Assembly (NCBI GenBank): GCA_018241665.1
Contig: JAFEDK010000019.1
Coordinates: forward strand, 325,842 to 389,841
Direction of reading: 5' to 3'
Length of the DNA stretch: 64,000 nt
Source of the DNA: Pseudomonadota bacterium
GTDB lineage: Bacteria > Pseudomonadota > Gammaproteobacteria > Burkholderiales > Rhodocyclaceae
The notes beneath the pieces were generated by a model that saw only the letters and a program-made list of their open reading frames with translations, searched no databases and was not told the origin of the DNA. Made by a program: the position numbers and the translations under genes. Below are positions 7,710 through 16,786 of the stretch, piece after piece. Position 1 is the stretch's first letter; each line of letters starts with the position of its first letter.

Positions 7710-8678
7710 TTACAAATCGATGAGCAGGCTCGGGGTGCGTGCGCGTGAGCAGCACGGGGTGAAGCAGCGGTTGGCGTCCCGTTCGGCCGCGCTGAGGAAG
7801 ACGTCCCGATGGTCCGGCAGGCCATCCAGAACCGGCAGGACGCAGGAGCCGCAGATGCCCTGCTCGCAGGACAAGGGCACATCGACGCCGTGATCGAGCA
7901 GCGCCTGCGCAGCCGTCGTCTGCGCGCCGACCCGAACCGTGATGCCGCGACGGGCCAGCACGAGCTCGAACTCGCCGCCCTCCGTTACCGGTGCGACAGA
8001 TGCCGAGAAATGTTCGAAATGGACGCGGGCATCGCGCCAGCCCGCCTGATCGGCCGCATCGCGGACGTGGCGGATGAAGCCCTCCGGCCCGCAGACATAC
8101 AGATGCGCCCCGTCGTCGCGCCCGGAGAGAATCTGCCCGGCGGCGAAGCGGGCTTGATCCGGTTCGCTGTCGTAGTAACAGCGAACCTGCCCGGACCAGG
8201 GCGCCTGCGCCAGCAACTCCCGGTACGCGGCCCGCTCGGGGCTGCGGGCGCAGTAGTGGAGCTCGAAGTCGCGACCCTCGCGGTGCAACTCCTCGGCCAT
8301 CGCCAGGATCGGGGTAATGCCGATACCGCCCGCGAACAGGATAGAAACGGGCGCGGGCACCAGCGGAAACAGATTGCGCGGGTGGCTGATACTCAGCGTA
8401 TCGCCGGGCTTGATGTCCCGGTGCGCGCACGCCGATCCGCCCCGCCCCGCCTGGTCGCGAAGAATCGCCACTTCATAGGTGCCGCCGCCGGCATCGGCCC
8501 GGCAAAGGGAATATTGACGGACCATGCCATTGGGCAGCGTGAGATCGATGTGCGCCCCTGCGGAATAAGGCGGCAGCGATCCACAATCTACGGACGCCAG
8601 AACAAGACTCAGAACATCAACTGCGGCTTCGCGCGTTTCGAGCACGCGCACAGCGAGCATGGGTTGAGGACTCAACAC
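7710..8678 (-). CDS. VanB-type ferredoxin oxidoreductase (FMN, NAD(P)H, 2Fe-2S)
   Basis: A 322-residue phthalate-dioxygenase-reductase-family protein. The flavin-binding beta-barrel carries RQYSLCRAD near residues 56-64. The NAD-binding segment is LFAGGIGITPILAMAEEL (about 125-142) with YVCGPEGF further on. A C-terminal plant-type ferredoxin domain has C271-x4-C276-x2-C279-x29-C309. It supplies electrons to the adjacent Rieske oxygenase. The GTG start at 8678 is preferred because AGGAGA lies 8 bases upstream; an internal ATG at 8660 lacks a ribosome binding site. First gene of the operon, about 50 bases downstream of the predicted sigma54 start site. Confidence 0.9.
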   Translation of the reverse strand: MLSPQPMLAVRVLETREAAVDVLSLVLASVDCGSLPPYSAGAHIDLTLPNGMVRQYSLCRADAGGGTYEVAILRDQAGRGGSACAHRDIKPGDTLSISHPRNLFPLVPAPVSILFAGGIGITPILAMAEELHREGRDFELHYCARSPERAAYRELLAQAPWSGQVRCYYDSEPDQARFAAGQILSGRDDGAHLYVCGPEGFIRHVRDAADQAGWRDARVHFEHFSASVAPVTEGGEFELVLARRGITVRVGAQTTAAQALLDHGVDVPLSCEQGICGSCVLPVLDGLPDHRDVFLSAAERDANRCFTPCCSRARTPSLLIDL

Positions 8679-8739
8679 AGCCGGGGTCTCCTTTGGGATG
8701 AAAGTACGTCGGCCACTTCGGGCTCTTGCCTCTCACTTC

Positions 8740-8754
8740 GCAAACCCCATGCCA
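8740..8754 (-). promoter_or_regulatory. Sigma54 (-24/-12) promoter of the Rieske/DUF1302 operon
   Basis: On the minus strand the sequence reads TGGCAT-GGGGT-TTGC, matching TGGCAC-N5-TTGC with one mismatch and exact spacing. It lies 62 bases upstream of the reductase start and opposite a sigma54-dependent activator gene, so the operon is very probably RpoN-dependent. Confidence 0.85.
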
Positions 8755-8770
8755 CCGCATGAAAATCATT

Positions 8771-8782
8771 TCAATTTATTGA
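8771..8782. promoter_or_regulatory. Candidate activator-binding palindrome
   Basis: An inverted repeat TCAAT-TT-ATTGA, followed by GATTGAT, lies in the AT-rich divergent region 8755-8830. XylR/DmpR-type upstream sites are built on TTGAT/ATCAA half-sites, so this is a plausible operator. It is close to the promoter (17 bases upstream of the -24 element), which is shorter than usual for such sites. Confidence 0.4.
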
Positions 8783-8903
8783 TTGATATGTATTTTTTTA
8801 CTCAACCATCGATACGAGGCTAGAATTTGGATTGCTGAAAACAAAAAATCTAATTTCGCAAAACAGGAATTCACTGTTTTCGGAAAATCGGAGACTCCGT
8901 CAC

Positions 8904-10658
8904 ATGCCCCATCCCGCAGCGGCCCACCTGCGCTTCATCCCCCGCGAGATCGATGACAAGGAGATCGCCAGGCACGTCAAGTTCGATCCGGACAGTGGCC
9001 AGATCCTGCTGCTGGATCAGCGCATGCTGCTGATCCACGGCTTCACCCTGGCAGCGTTGCGACGGGAATTGATGGAGCGCCTCGGCGGCGAAAGCACTCG
9101 CGAGCTGTTCACCCGCCTGGGCTACCAGCAAGGCGCAGAGGACGCCCGCCGCCTCCACGCAGCGGAGGGTGGGCAGATGGAAAGGACCCTCGCCTACGGC
9201 ACCCGCCTGCGGGAGATGGAAGGCTTCGTACGGAACCAGGCCGTCGATCGGGTCCAGTTCAACCAGGAAACCGGGGATTTCTGGAGCGACTACTACTGGG
9301 AGTCGTCCTGGGAGGCCGAGATACACCGCGCCCAGTTCGGCATCAGCGGCGCGCCTGCGTGCTGGATGATGGTCGGCTACGCCACCGGCTTCACAACGGC
9401 GCTGATGGGGCGCCCGATCCTGTGGCGCGAGGTCGAGTGCGTGGCGATGGGACACGCCCGCTGCCGGGTGGTGGGCCAGCCCCTGGAGGAATGCGAAGAC
9501 GCGGAATCCCACCTAAGCTTCCTGCAGGTCGAACACTTCATCTCCACCCCCAGGCGGCGCAGTGCCAAGCCTGTGTCTCCCGCCGCACAGAAGGAAGCCC
9601 CGCAGCAACTGCCCGACCTGATCGGCGCTTCGCACAGCTTCAACGAGGTGGCCTACCTGATAAAGCGCGTCGCCCCGACCGACGCCACCGTCCTGCTGAC
9701 GGGGGAAAGCGGCGTCGGCAAGGAGCGCTTCTCGAAGGCGCTGCATGCCCTTGGCCCTAGAGCAGACAACCCCTTCATCTCCATCAACTGCGCGGCTATT
9801 CCTCAGGAACTGGTGGAAGCCGAACTGTTCGGCGTGGAAAAGGGCGCATTCACCGGCGCCACCGTTTCACGCCCAGGGCGCTTCGAGAGGGCGAGCGGCG
9901 GCACCTTGTTTCTCGACGAGATCAGCAGCCTTCCCCTGCACGCCCAGGGAAAATTGCTGCGCGTGATTCAGGAGGGGGAGCTCGAACGGGTCGGCGACAC
10001 GCAGGTCCGCCGGATCGACGTGCGCATCATCGCCGCCACCAACCGCGATCTGCGTAGCGAAGTGGAAGCAGGCCGATTCCGCGAAGACCTCTTCTTCCGG
10101 CTGAACGTGTTCCCCGTAAAGATTCCCCCGCTGCGGGAACGTCGTGAGGACATTCCGCTGCTGGTAGACACTTTCGTCAAACGCTATTCGGCCAGGTTTG
10201 GCAAAACTGTCGCGGGCCTGACCCAAAGCGCCGGCGAAAAGCTGTGGGCGTACCACTGGCCAGGCAATATCCGGGAACTGGAGAACATCATCGAGCGCGC
10301 GGTGATCCTCGCCGAGAACAACAGGAGCATTGATGTGGAGCACCTGTTCTCCGGCGGCGAACAGGTGCCGGAGACCGCCACACTCTCCTCATCCAGCCCA
10401 CCGGCCAGCATTACCCTTTCACAACCTGATACTGAGAAGCGCCTTTCGGTCCACCAGGCCATCGAGCGGATTCTGGACGCGAACATATCACTTGAAGAAA
10501 TCGAGTCCATGGCGATCGCCGGGACTCTGCGGCGCACCGACGGAAACCTATCTGCAGCGGCCCGCCTGCTGAAATTGCGGCGTGGTCAGCTTCAGTATCG
10601 TGTGGACAAACGGGCTGACGCAAAATCGTCACATCAAAAAAACCACACACCGTTATAA
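8904..10658 (+). CDS. Sigma54-dependent activator, XylR/DmpR-like (V4R-AAA+-HTH)
   Basis: A 584-residue enhancer-binding protein. The N-terminal sensor region (about 1-205) resembles the XylR_N plus V4R pair that binds aromatic effectors, including a Cys-containing V4R end ([17 protein letters not shown]). The AAA+ domain has Walker A GESGVGKE at 267-274, the sigma54-contacting GAFTGA at 314-319, and FLDEISSLP as Walker B. A C-terminal Fis-type helix-turn-helix ([22 protein letters not shown]) completes it. ATG 8904 is chosen over a TTG at 8832 because GGAG precedes it and homologues start here. It is divergent from the Rieske/DUF1302 operon and faces its sigma54 promoter, so it is the likely effector-responsive activator of that operon. 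Confidence 0.9.
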   Translation: MPHPAAAHLRFIPREIDDKEIARHVKFDPDSGQILLLDQRMLLIHGFTLAALRRELMERLGGESTRELFTRLGYQQGAEDARRLHAAEGGQMERTLAYGTRLREMEGFVRNQAVDRVQFNQETGDFWSDYYWESSWEAEIHRAQFGISGAPACWMMVGYATGFTTALMGRPILWREVECVAMGHARCRVVGQPLEECEDAESHLSFLQVEHFISTPRRRSAKPVSPAAQKEAPQQLPDLIGASHSFNEVAYLIKRVAPTDATVLLTGESGVGKERFSKALHALGPRADNPFISINCAAIPQELVEAELFGVEKGAFTGATVSRPGRFERASGGTLFLDEISSLPLHAQGKLLRVIQEGELERVGDTQVRRIDVRIIAATNRDLRSEVEAGRFREDLFFRLNVFPVKIPPLRERREDIPLLVDTFVKRYSARFGKTVAGLTQSAGEKLWAYHWPGNIRELENIIERAVILAENNRSIDVEHLFSGGEQVPETATLSSSSPPASITLSQPDTEKRLSVHQAIERILDANISLEEIESMAIAGTLRRTDGNLSAAARLLKLRRGQLQYRVDKRADAKSSHQKNHTPL

Positions 10659-10703
10659 AATATTCGAATCACCCCCGGATTCATCAGCGAAGTCCCGACA
10701 GGC

Positions 10704-11144
10704 ATGGCAAAAGACCGCGTGAAGTCCTCATCCGCCAAAACCGGCGCCTGGGCCATCATCCAGTGCATCGAAACAGGCAAGTTCCTGCTCGGCAAGCGTT
10801 CCGACGTCGTCAATAACTCGGGACTGTGGAATTTCTTCGGCGGCCGCGTCGATCGCGGCGAAGCCCCGCGCAAGGCGCTGATGCGCGAACTGGTGGAGGA
10901 AGCCGGCCTGCGCGTGAAGGAAAAACAGCTGATCAAGCTCGGGCGCGTGTCGTCGATCAGCGGCGACATGGCGGACCGGAACATGCACTACTACCTGCTG
11001 CGCGTCAGCCGGGAGATCGCCCCACGCCTCAACCGGGAGCACTCGAACTTCCGCTGGTTCAAGCCCGGTAGCCTGCCCGAGAAGTTCAACCGGCCGACTA
11101 CCACGGCAATCAAACGCGGCCTGCTCGACAAGCTCAAGCACTGA
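10704..11144 (+). CDS. NUDIX hydrolase
   Basis: A 146-residue single-domain protein with a complete Nudix box at residues 47-69: G47-x5-E53-x7-R61-E-L-x-E65-E66-x-G-L. The family hydrolyses nucleoside diphosphates linked to another moiety. The later segments NMHYYLLRV and NFRWFKPGSLP resemble the GDP-mannose mannosyl hydrolase (GmhA-like Nudix) or NudG-like layouts, but the substrate cannot be assigned. It follows the activator by 45 bases on the same strand. Confidence 0.85.
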   Translation: MAKDRVKSSSAKTGAWAIIQCIETGKFLLGKRSDVVNNSGLWNFFGGRVDRGEAPRKALMRELVEEAGLRVKEKQLIKLGRVSSISGDMADRNMHYYLLRVSREIAPRLNREHSNFRWFKPGSLPEKFNRPTTTAIKRGLLDKLKH

Positions 11145-11218
11145 GCGTCACGGCACGGCCGGCTTCCTCCAGGCTACCCGGCGGGATACCTTTTCAGGGC
11201 TGGGCCTGTGAACTGGGA

Positions 11219-11289
11219 CTGTGGGGGCGAATTCATTCGCCCACTGCGGATTGCTTCACCTCCGTGGGCGAATGAATTCGCCCCCACAG
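11219..11289. repeat. REP-like palindromic repeat, copy 2
   Basis: The arms 11219-11242 and 11265-11289 reproduce copy 1 almost base for base, with a different loop. It occupies the 245-base gap between the NUDIX gene and the convergent sensor-kinase gene. Apart from this palindrome I see nothing in that gap. Confidence 0.85.
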
Positions 11290-11389
11290 TAGAAGCCTCC
11301 CCATAGCAGAAGTTCGCGCCAGCAGGACATCCCAAAACGCGCAACGCCGGCAGGATGAGCGCAGCCCGCCGTGCTTGGCGCGCCGGGTG

Positions 11390-14300
11390 TTAGCGCCGCC
11401 GCAGCCAGCGCAGGATGGTCGAGAACAGGCGGTCGGGGTCCACCGGCTTGGAGAGGAAATCGTCCATGCCGGCGGCCATGCATTGGGCGCGGTCTTCGGC
11501 AAAGGCATTGGCGGTCATCGCAATGATCGGCACCTGGCTGTACGCAGGCAGCGCGCGGATCCGGCGGGTTGCCTCGAGGCCGTCCATCTCGGGCATTTGC
11601 ATGTCCATCAGGATCAGGTCGAAGGACGAGCCGGCGACCATGTCCACCGCCACCGCGCCGTTGCCGGCCACCGCGACGTCCAGCCCGGCGTCAAAGAGGA
11701 ACAGCTTGGCGACCTCCTGGTTAACCGGCTCATCTTCGACCAGCAGGATCTGAACGCCGGCGTATTCCTTCTGCAGCACGCTCTCCGCGCTGCCACCGTC
11801 GTCCACGTCGGGCAGACCCTGCTGGATGGAGCGTCCGATCCCCAGCCAGGCGGTGAACCAGAAGGTGCTGCCCACCCCCACATCGCTGGCGACGCCGGCC
11901 TCGCCGCCCATCAACTCGGCGAGCCGGCGGGTGATCGCCAGCCCGAGACCGGTGCCGCCGTACCTGCGGGTGGTCGAGGTGTCCCCCTGCTCGAAAGGAC
12001 GGAACAGCTTGCCCAGCACGTCCCGCGGGATGCCGATGCCGCTGTCGCGCACCTCGGCGCGCACCTGCAGCGCATTGCCCTGGCGCTCCTCGACCCGCAG
12101 GCTGATCCGGATGGTGCCGGCCTCGGTGAACTTGACCGCATTGCTGACCAGGTTGAGCAAGGCCTGGGTGAAGCGCGTCGAATCCCCCCGCACCAGGCAG
12201 GACAGGCTCTCGGCCTCGACGACGAGGCGCAGGCCCTTGGCCGTGGTCCGGTCGTGGACCATCGAGGCGACATTGGCCGCCACCCCGTCCAGCGCGAACT
12301 CCCCTTCCTCAAGGATGAACTTCTCGGCTTCGATCTTCGACAGGTCGAGGATGTCGTTGATGACGCCGAGCAAGTGCTGGGCGGCGCCGTCGATCTTGCC
12401 GAGCTGCTCGGACTGGGTCGGGCTGACGCCCTCCCGCTGCATGATGCGCGCCATGCCGAGCACCGCGTTGAGTGGCGTGCGGATCTCATGGCTCATGTTG
12501 GCGAGGAAGGCGCTCTTGGCGCGGTTGGCCGCTTCGGCAGCCTCCTTGGCCAGCAGCAGCTCACGGGTGCGGGCAGCAACGATGCCTTCCAGGTTCTGGC
12601 GGTGGCGCTGCAGTTCCTGCTCGGCGCGCTTGCGTTCGGTGATGTCGGTGGAGATGCCGCACAGGGCATAGACGCGGCCATCCTCCCGGCGCAGCGGCAG
12701 CTTGACCGAGATGTAGCTGTGGGTCTCGCCGCTGCGCCCATCGACGTTGGTTTCCTCGATCTCGATGCGCTCACCGCCCTCGATGACCCGGCGGTCGTTG
12801 TCGCGCAGGATGCGGGCGGTCGGCGCGTCGAAATAGACCTCATCGGTGTGGCCGCAGACCTCCTCGCGTCCGACACCAAACAGCCCGCATACCGCGCGGT
12901 TCGCGTAGGTGTAGCGGTATTCCGTGTCCTTGATGTAGATGTAGGCGCCGACGTTGTCGAGGATGGTGGCCAGCATCGCATCGCTGTCGCGGCGCTTCTC
13001 TTCGGCCAGCCGGCGGGCGCTGACGTCGATGACGATGCCGATGTAGCTGCGCACCCGCCCCTCGTCGTCGCGCACCGGCTGCCCGATGGAGAGCAGCCAG
13101 CGGGGTGCCTGGTCGTCCGGGAGACTGACCCGCCATTCCGCTTCGAAACGCTCGCCCCGCGCACTCGCGCTGGCCACGGTCGCCTCCACCTGGGCCCGGT
13201 CCGCGGGATGCACGATCTGCCGCCAGGCCTCGTAGGAGGGAGTGACGGACTGGGGCTCCAGGCCATACAGCGCCCACAGCTCGTCGGACCAGAAGTTGTT
13301 GTTGCTGTCCACGAACCATTCCCACGATCCGGCCCGGGCGGCGTCGAGGGCCAGGCGCAGGCGCCGTTCGCTGGCCTTCAGGAGTTCTTCCGCCAGGCTG
13401 CGCTCGGTAACGTCCGAGATGGATGCCAGCACGTGGGCCACGCCATCGATGTCGAGGCTGCTGAGGCTCAGCTCGACGGCAAATTCGCTGCCATCCTTGC
13501 GGCAGCCGCGCAGGCTGCGCCGCGCCATCAGCACCTGGGCCTGCTCCGGCGCCAGGTGATAGCGCGCCCGGTAAGTCCCGTGCGCGGCTCGCACCGCATC
13601 CGGGACCAGCATGTCCACCGGCTGGCCGAGCAGTTCGTCCTCCGCGTAACCGAACATCTGCGCCAGGGCCGGATTGACGAGCACCATTTCGCCATCGGGC
13701 CTGACCACCAGCAGGCCTTCGACGCTGGAATCCCAGACCTGGCGGAAACGGGCCTCGCTGAGGGCCTGCGCGTCCTCGGCGCGGCGCAGGTCGGATATGT
13801 CGGTAAACGTCAGCACGGCGCCGGCGATGCCACCGGACTCGTCGAGGCAGGGATCGACCTGCACCAGATAGTGTTCGTCGCGCTGCCGCACGTGCTCGAC
13901 CCGCGCCCCGCCGCCGGCCACCACGCCGCTCACCCACTGGCGCAGCAGCGGCAGGTCGAGGTGGCAGGGCACGCCATACAGGAACTGACCGATGTCGGCC
14001 GGCAGCAGGCCGAAGACACGCCCGGCCAACGCATTGAAGCGCGTCACCCGGCCGTCCCGGTCCACCACGACCAGACTGGAGCGGATGGAGTCCTGGATGT
14101 TGGTGAGGGTGGTGTTGAGCTGGACGTACTCTAGGGATTTCAGGCGCAGTGCTTCATTGAGCGTCGTAAGCTCTTCGTTGGAGGCCTGCAACTCTTCGTT
14201 GGACGCCTGCAGTTCCTCGCTGGAGGCCTGGATCTCTTCATTGAGGGACTGTAATTCCTCGTTGGACGTTTCCAGTTCCTCGATGACCGCCTGCAGGTGT

Positions 14301-15736
14301 TCTCGGGTGTCGGCCAGTTCCTGGCGCAGGCGGGCGATCTCTTCCGCCGCTTCGGCGGAGGCCAGCCCGCGGGCGCCATCCTGGACCGACGGCGCGGGCC
14401 TGACCGGCGTTTCCTCGAAGCTGATCAGCACGCCACCGGACGGGACGCCCTCCACGACTGGCACCCGCCGCAGGACCGGCCGCACCTGCAGGGTTTCATC
14501 ACCGATGCGCACCTGGGCGCCGACTCCGCGCAGCACCTCGACCCCGTCCTGGCGCATGCGCAGACCGAGGGCCTTGAGCTCGCCGCGCAACTCCGGCAAC
14601 ACCAGCGCAAAAACCGAGAAATCGGCGCTCGCCACCGGCAGCGAAAAATAGCGTCGGGAGGCGCCGAAGAAATGCAGCGGCTCGAAGCCGGCATCCACCA
14701 GTACGCCCGGCGGACCGTAGGCTGCGACCATCAGATCACGGGCGTGCTCGGCGAGCAGCTCTCGCTGGGGTCGGGCGTGCTGGCGTTGCAGCACGCGCCC
14801 GACCCGCTCGCTAACCCCATGCTGGAAAACCGCGCCACTGGCCCGGCCCGGCCCGTCATTGCGCCGGTACAGCTTGCCCGCCGCATCGACGGGCTCGAAC
14901 AGCTCCGGCGCGCCGCCAATGGATTCCGCCTTGCCGAGGAAGAGCAAGCCGCCCGGATTGAGGGCGAAATGGAAGTTGCGGATCAGCTCCGCCTGCTGCG
15001 CGGGCTTGAAATAGATCAGGACGTTGCGGCAGCTGACCAGATCCATGCGGATGAAGGGCGGATGACCGGTGAGGTCGTGCAGCGAGAACACGCACAACTC
15101 CCGCAGTGCCTTGCCGACGCGCCAGCCCTCACCGTCGGGGACGAACCAGCGGGCCAGCCGCTCGCGGCTCATGCCTTCCAGTTCGGCAGCGGCGTAGCTC
15201 CCGAGGCGGGCGAACTCGAGGGCCTCCTGGTCGATGTCGGTAGCGAAGATACGCACCTGCCGCGGCTCGGCCAGCACCTCGACGATCTCGGCCAGCAGGA
15301 TCGCGATGGAGTAGACCTCCTCTCCGCTGGCGCAGGCCGGCACCCAAGCCCGTAGCGGGACTCCGGCCGGCTGGCTGGCAAGCCGTTGGCGCAGGCTCAG
15401 CGCCAGTTCGTCGAAGACCTCCGCGTCGCGGAAGAAGGTCGACACGGACACCATGCAACCATGTTGCAAGCGGGCCAGCTCATCCGGGCGTGCCTGCGCA
15501 TGGGCCAGGTACTGGGCAAACGTGGCGAAGCCCAGCATCCGGCAACGCCGTTCGGCATGGCGGCGCAGGGTGCCTTCCTTGTAGCGCTCCAGGTCTATGC
15601 CGGTTGCCCGGGAAGCCAGTTCAAGCAGGGCATGGAAGGCGTCAGCCTCCCCGTCGCAGGATCGGTCGGGACTGCTTGTCATTGTTGTCGTACCGCCCCT
15701 CATGTGCACATCGGAGCATGAACGGCGAAACGCCAT
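11390..15736 (-). CDS. CheR-PAS-histidine kinase-receiver hybrid sensor
   Basis: A 1448-residue signalling chimera. Residues about 30-290 are a CheR-type methyltransferase (VSTFFRD at 98-104, WVPACASGEEVYSIA at 131-145, IFATDID at 163-169). A coiled coil follows (about 475-545, repeated S-N-E-E-L-Q), then about four PAS/PAC domains. The HisKA/HATPase kinase has H1083 in M-S-H-E-I-R-T-P-L. A C-terminal receiver carries phospho-acceptor D1378 (LILMDMQMPEMDG). Such proteins usually have a CheB methylesterase at the N-terminus; none is encoded here or next door. No transmembrane segment, so a cytoplasmic sensor is expected. The start could also be at a downstream Met (residue 12 or 19). It is monocistronic; target unknown. 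Confidence 0.85.
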   Translation of the reverse strand: MAFRRSCSDVHMRGGTTTMTSSPDRSCDGEADAFHALLELASRATGIDLERYKEGTLRRHAERRCRMLGFATFAQYLAHAQARPDELARLQHGCMVSVSTFFRDAEVFDELALSLRQRLASQPAGVPLRAWVPACASGEEVYSIAILLAEIVEVLAEPRQVRIFATDIDQEALEFARLGSYAAAELEGMSRERLARWFVPDGEGWRVGKALRELCVFSLHDLTGHPPFIRMDLVSCRNVLIYFKPAQQAELIRNFHFALNPGGLLFLGKAESIGGAPELFEPVDAAGKLYRRNDGPGRASGAVFQHGVSERVGRVLQRQHARPQRELLAEHARDLMVAAYGPPGVLVDAGFEPLHFFGASRRYFSLPVASADFSVFALVLPELRGELKALGLRMRQDGVEVLRGVGAQVRIGDETLQVRPVLRRVPVVEGVPSGGVLISFEETPVRPAPSVQDGARGLASAEAAEEIARLRQELADTREHLQAVIEELETSNEELQSLNEEIQASSEELQASNEELQASNEELTTLNEALRLKSLEYVQLNTTLTNIQDSIRSSLVVVDRDGRVTRFNALAGRVFGLLPADIGQFLYGVPCHLDLPLLRQWVSGVVAGGGARVEHVRQRDEHYLVQVDPCLDESGGIAGAVLTFTDISDLRRAEDAQALSEARFRQVWDSSVEGLLVVRPDGEMVLVNPALAQMFGYAEDELLGQPVDMLVPDAVRAAHGTYRARYHLAPEQAQVLMARRSLRGCRKDGSEFAVELSLSSLDIDGVAHVLASISDVTERSLAEELLKASERRLRLALDAARAGSWEWFVDSNNNFWSDELWALYGLEPQSVTPSYEAWRQIVHPADRAQVEATVASASARGERFEAEWRVSLPDDQAPRWLLSIGQPVRDDEGRVRSYIGIVIDVSARRLAEEKRRDSDAMLATILDNVGAYIYIKDTEYRYTYANRAVCGLFGVGREEVCGHTDEVYFDAPTARILRDNDRRVIEGGERIEIEETNVDGRSGETHSYISVKLPLRREDGRVYALCGISTDITERKRAEQELQRHRQNLEGIVAARTRELLLAKEAAEAANRAKSAFLANMSHEIRTPLNAVLGMARIMQREGVSPTQSEQLGKIDGAAQHLLGVINDILDLSKIEAEKFILEEGEFALDGVAANVASMVHDRTTAKGLRLVVEAESLSCLVRGDSTRFTQALLNLVSNAVKFTEAGTIRISLRVEERQGNALQVRAEVRDSGIGIPRDVLGKLFRPFEQGDTSTTRRYGGTGLGLAITRRLAELMGGEAGVASDVGVGSTFWFTAWLGIGRSIQQGLPDVDDGGSAESVLQKEYAGVQILLVEDEPVNQEVAKLFLFDAGLDVAVAGNGAVAVDMVAGSSFDLILMDMQMPEMDGLEATRRIRALPAYSQVPIIAMTANAFAEDRAQCMAAGMDDFLSKPVDPDRLFSTILRWLRRR

Positions 15737-15807
15737 CCACCTTCGATTGATGGTATGCCGAAGTGGGTCCTCTTGCCACGCTACCCAACACAGGCAAAAC
15801 GGTACTT

Positions 15808-15824
15808 TTTCGCAGCTTGCGAAA
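15808..15824. promoter_or_regulatory. Inverted repeat upstream of the hybrid sensor gene
   Basis: TTTCGCA-GCT-TGCGAAA is a perfect 7-bp inverted repeat, about 70 bases upstream of the sensor-kinase start and inside the 341-base gap 15737-16077. It could be an operator or a small hairpin; no protein partner is indicated. Confidence 0.35.
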
Positions 15825-15879
15825 GTGTCCGCGAAGTTCCATGATTAACAATCAGATCCCTCCAGGAGGAGCAGACCCC

Positions 15880-15990
15880 ATGACCCGCTCCGTCGACCAC
15901 TTCCCCACCCTGGCTTCGGGATGCATCTCTACGGCGCCGGCCTGCTCCAACCACACCCGCAGGTACGCCCGCCCCCCGACAAGCACTTAG
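15880..15990 (+). CDS. Possible small ORF of 36 codons with a strong ribosome binding site
   Basis: ATG at 15880 is preceded by an AGGAGGA at 15864-15870, an unusually good Shine-Dalgarno with proper spacing. The predicted peptide (MTRSVDHFPTLASGC and on) is Thr/Ser/Pro-rich and has no recognisable family. It lies 87 bases upstream of the CBS-domain gene on the same strand, so it could be a leader or a real small protein. Evidence is only the ribosome binding site and position. Confidence 0.3.
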   Translation: MTRSVDHFPTLASGCISTAPACSNHTRRYARPPTST

Positions 15991-16077
15991 TCCAGACTTC
16001 TGGCGGCACGCCCAGGCGCCCCGCCTTCACGCTCCCCTTGTCCGCATCTTCAACACACACCTATAAAGGAGACAACG

Positions 16078-16512
16078 ATGCCGAATAGAACCCTGCGTGA
16101 TGTAATCGATGGCCAGTCCATTGTCTGCGCCATTGCCGAAACCAGCGTCCGCGCCGCGGCCGTCGCCATGGCCAACGCCAAGGTCGGGGCGATCCTGGTC
16201 GTGGACGACAAAGGCCTGCTGAGCGGCCTGTTCACCGAACGGGACGTGCTCAACCGGGTGGTGGCCAGGGGCCTTGATCCGGACAAGACGCTGCTGTCCG
16301 AAGTCATGTCGGTGAATCTGCAGACCGCCACGCCCGACAAGCTGCTCGACCATGCGCTGCACATGATGTTCGAAGGCGGCTTCCGCCACGTACCGGTGGT
16401 CGACAACGGCCGCCCGGTCGGCATGGTCTCGGCACGCAACGCGCTGGGCCGCGAAATCTGCCAGTTCGAGGAGGAACTGAAGGAGCGCGACCACATCGCC
16501 GAGATCCTTTGA
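16078..16512 (+). CDS. Two-CBS-domain protein
   Basis: A 144-residue protein made only of a CBS pair. The first domain spans about 10-65 (VGAILVVDDKGLLSGLFTERDVLNRV), the second about 75-130 (FRHVPVVDNGRPVGMVSARN). CBS pairs bind adenosine nucleotides and regulate partner proteins or act as stand-alone sensors. AGGAG in the upstream sequence AAAGGAGACAACG fixes the start. A strong terminator follows, so it is transcribed alone or with the upstream small ORF. Partner unknown. Confidence 0.85.
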   Translation: MPNRTLRDVIDGQSIVCAIAETSVRAAAVAMANAKVGAILVVDDKGLLSGLFTERDVLNRVVARGLDPDKTLLSEVMSVNLQTATPDKLLDHALHMMFEGGFRHVPVVDNGRPVGMVSARNALGREICQFEEELKERDHIAEIL

Positions 16513-16529
16513 TCTCCTGACAGACCAGC

Positions 16530-16566
16530 CCCCACCAAGGCTTCAGCCTCCTTGGTGGGGCTTTCT
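16530..16566 (+). terminator. Rho-independent terminator after the CBS gene
   Basis: CCCCACCAAGG (16530-16540) and CCTTGGTGGGG (16550-16560) form a perfect 11-bp stem with a 9-base loop. CTTTCTT follows. Confidence 0.9.
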
Positions 16567-16623
16567 TCTGCAGCGGCAGTCCTTTGCCATAAGTCGCGTC
16601 CCAGCCCGGCGGCCCTGTTTTGT

Positions 16624-16692
16624 TGTGGGGGCGAATTCATTCGCCCTCGGACTCTGCCCGGAGAAGGATGGGCGAATGAAATCGCCCCCACG
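16624..16692. repeat. REP-like palindromic repeat, copy 3
   Basis: The arms 16624-16645 and 16669-16692 match the other copies, with one mismatch (GAAATC instead of GAATTC) in the right arm. It lies between the CBS-gene terminator and the riboflavin operon. Confidence 0.85.
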
Positions 16693-16786
16693 GATCGAAA
16701 GCGAGCCTTTCCCCGTCCGCACAAAGCGCCAGCCCCATGCGGAAATCGCCTAGAATCGCGTTTTCCCCTCTCTAAGCCTCCAACCC

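Noticed and set aside
6547-8430. 627-residue open frame starting at 8430
   Set aside because: Its first half is a shadow of the reductase gene in another frame; the Rieske oxygenase starts at 7641 with its own ribosome binding site.
16693-16786. FMN riboswitch before ribE
   Set aside because: The conserved RFN element boxes are absent in the 94 bases between REP copy 3 and the start codon.
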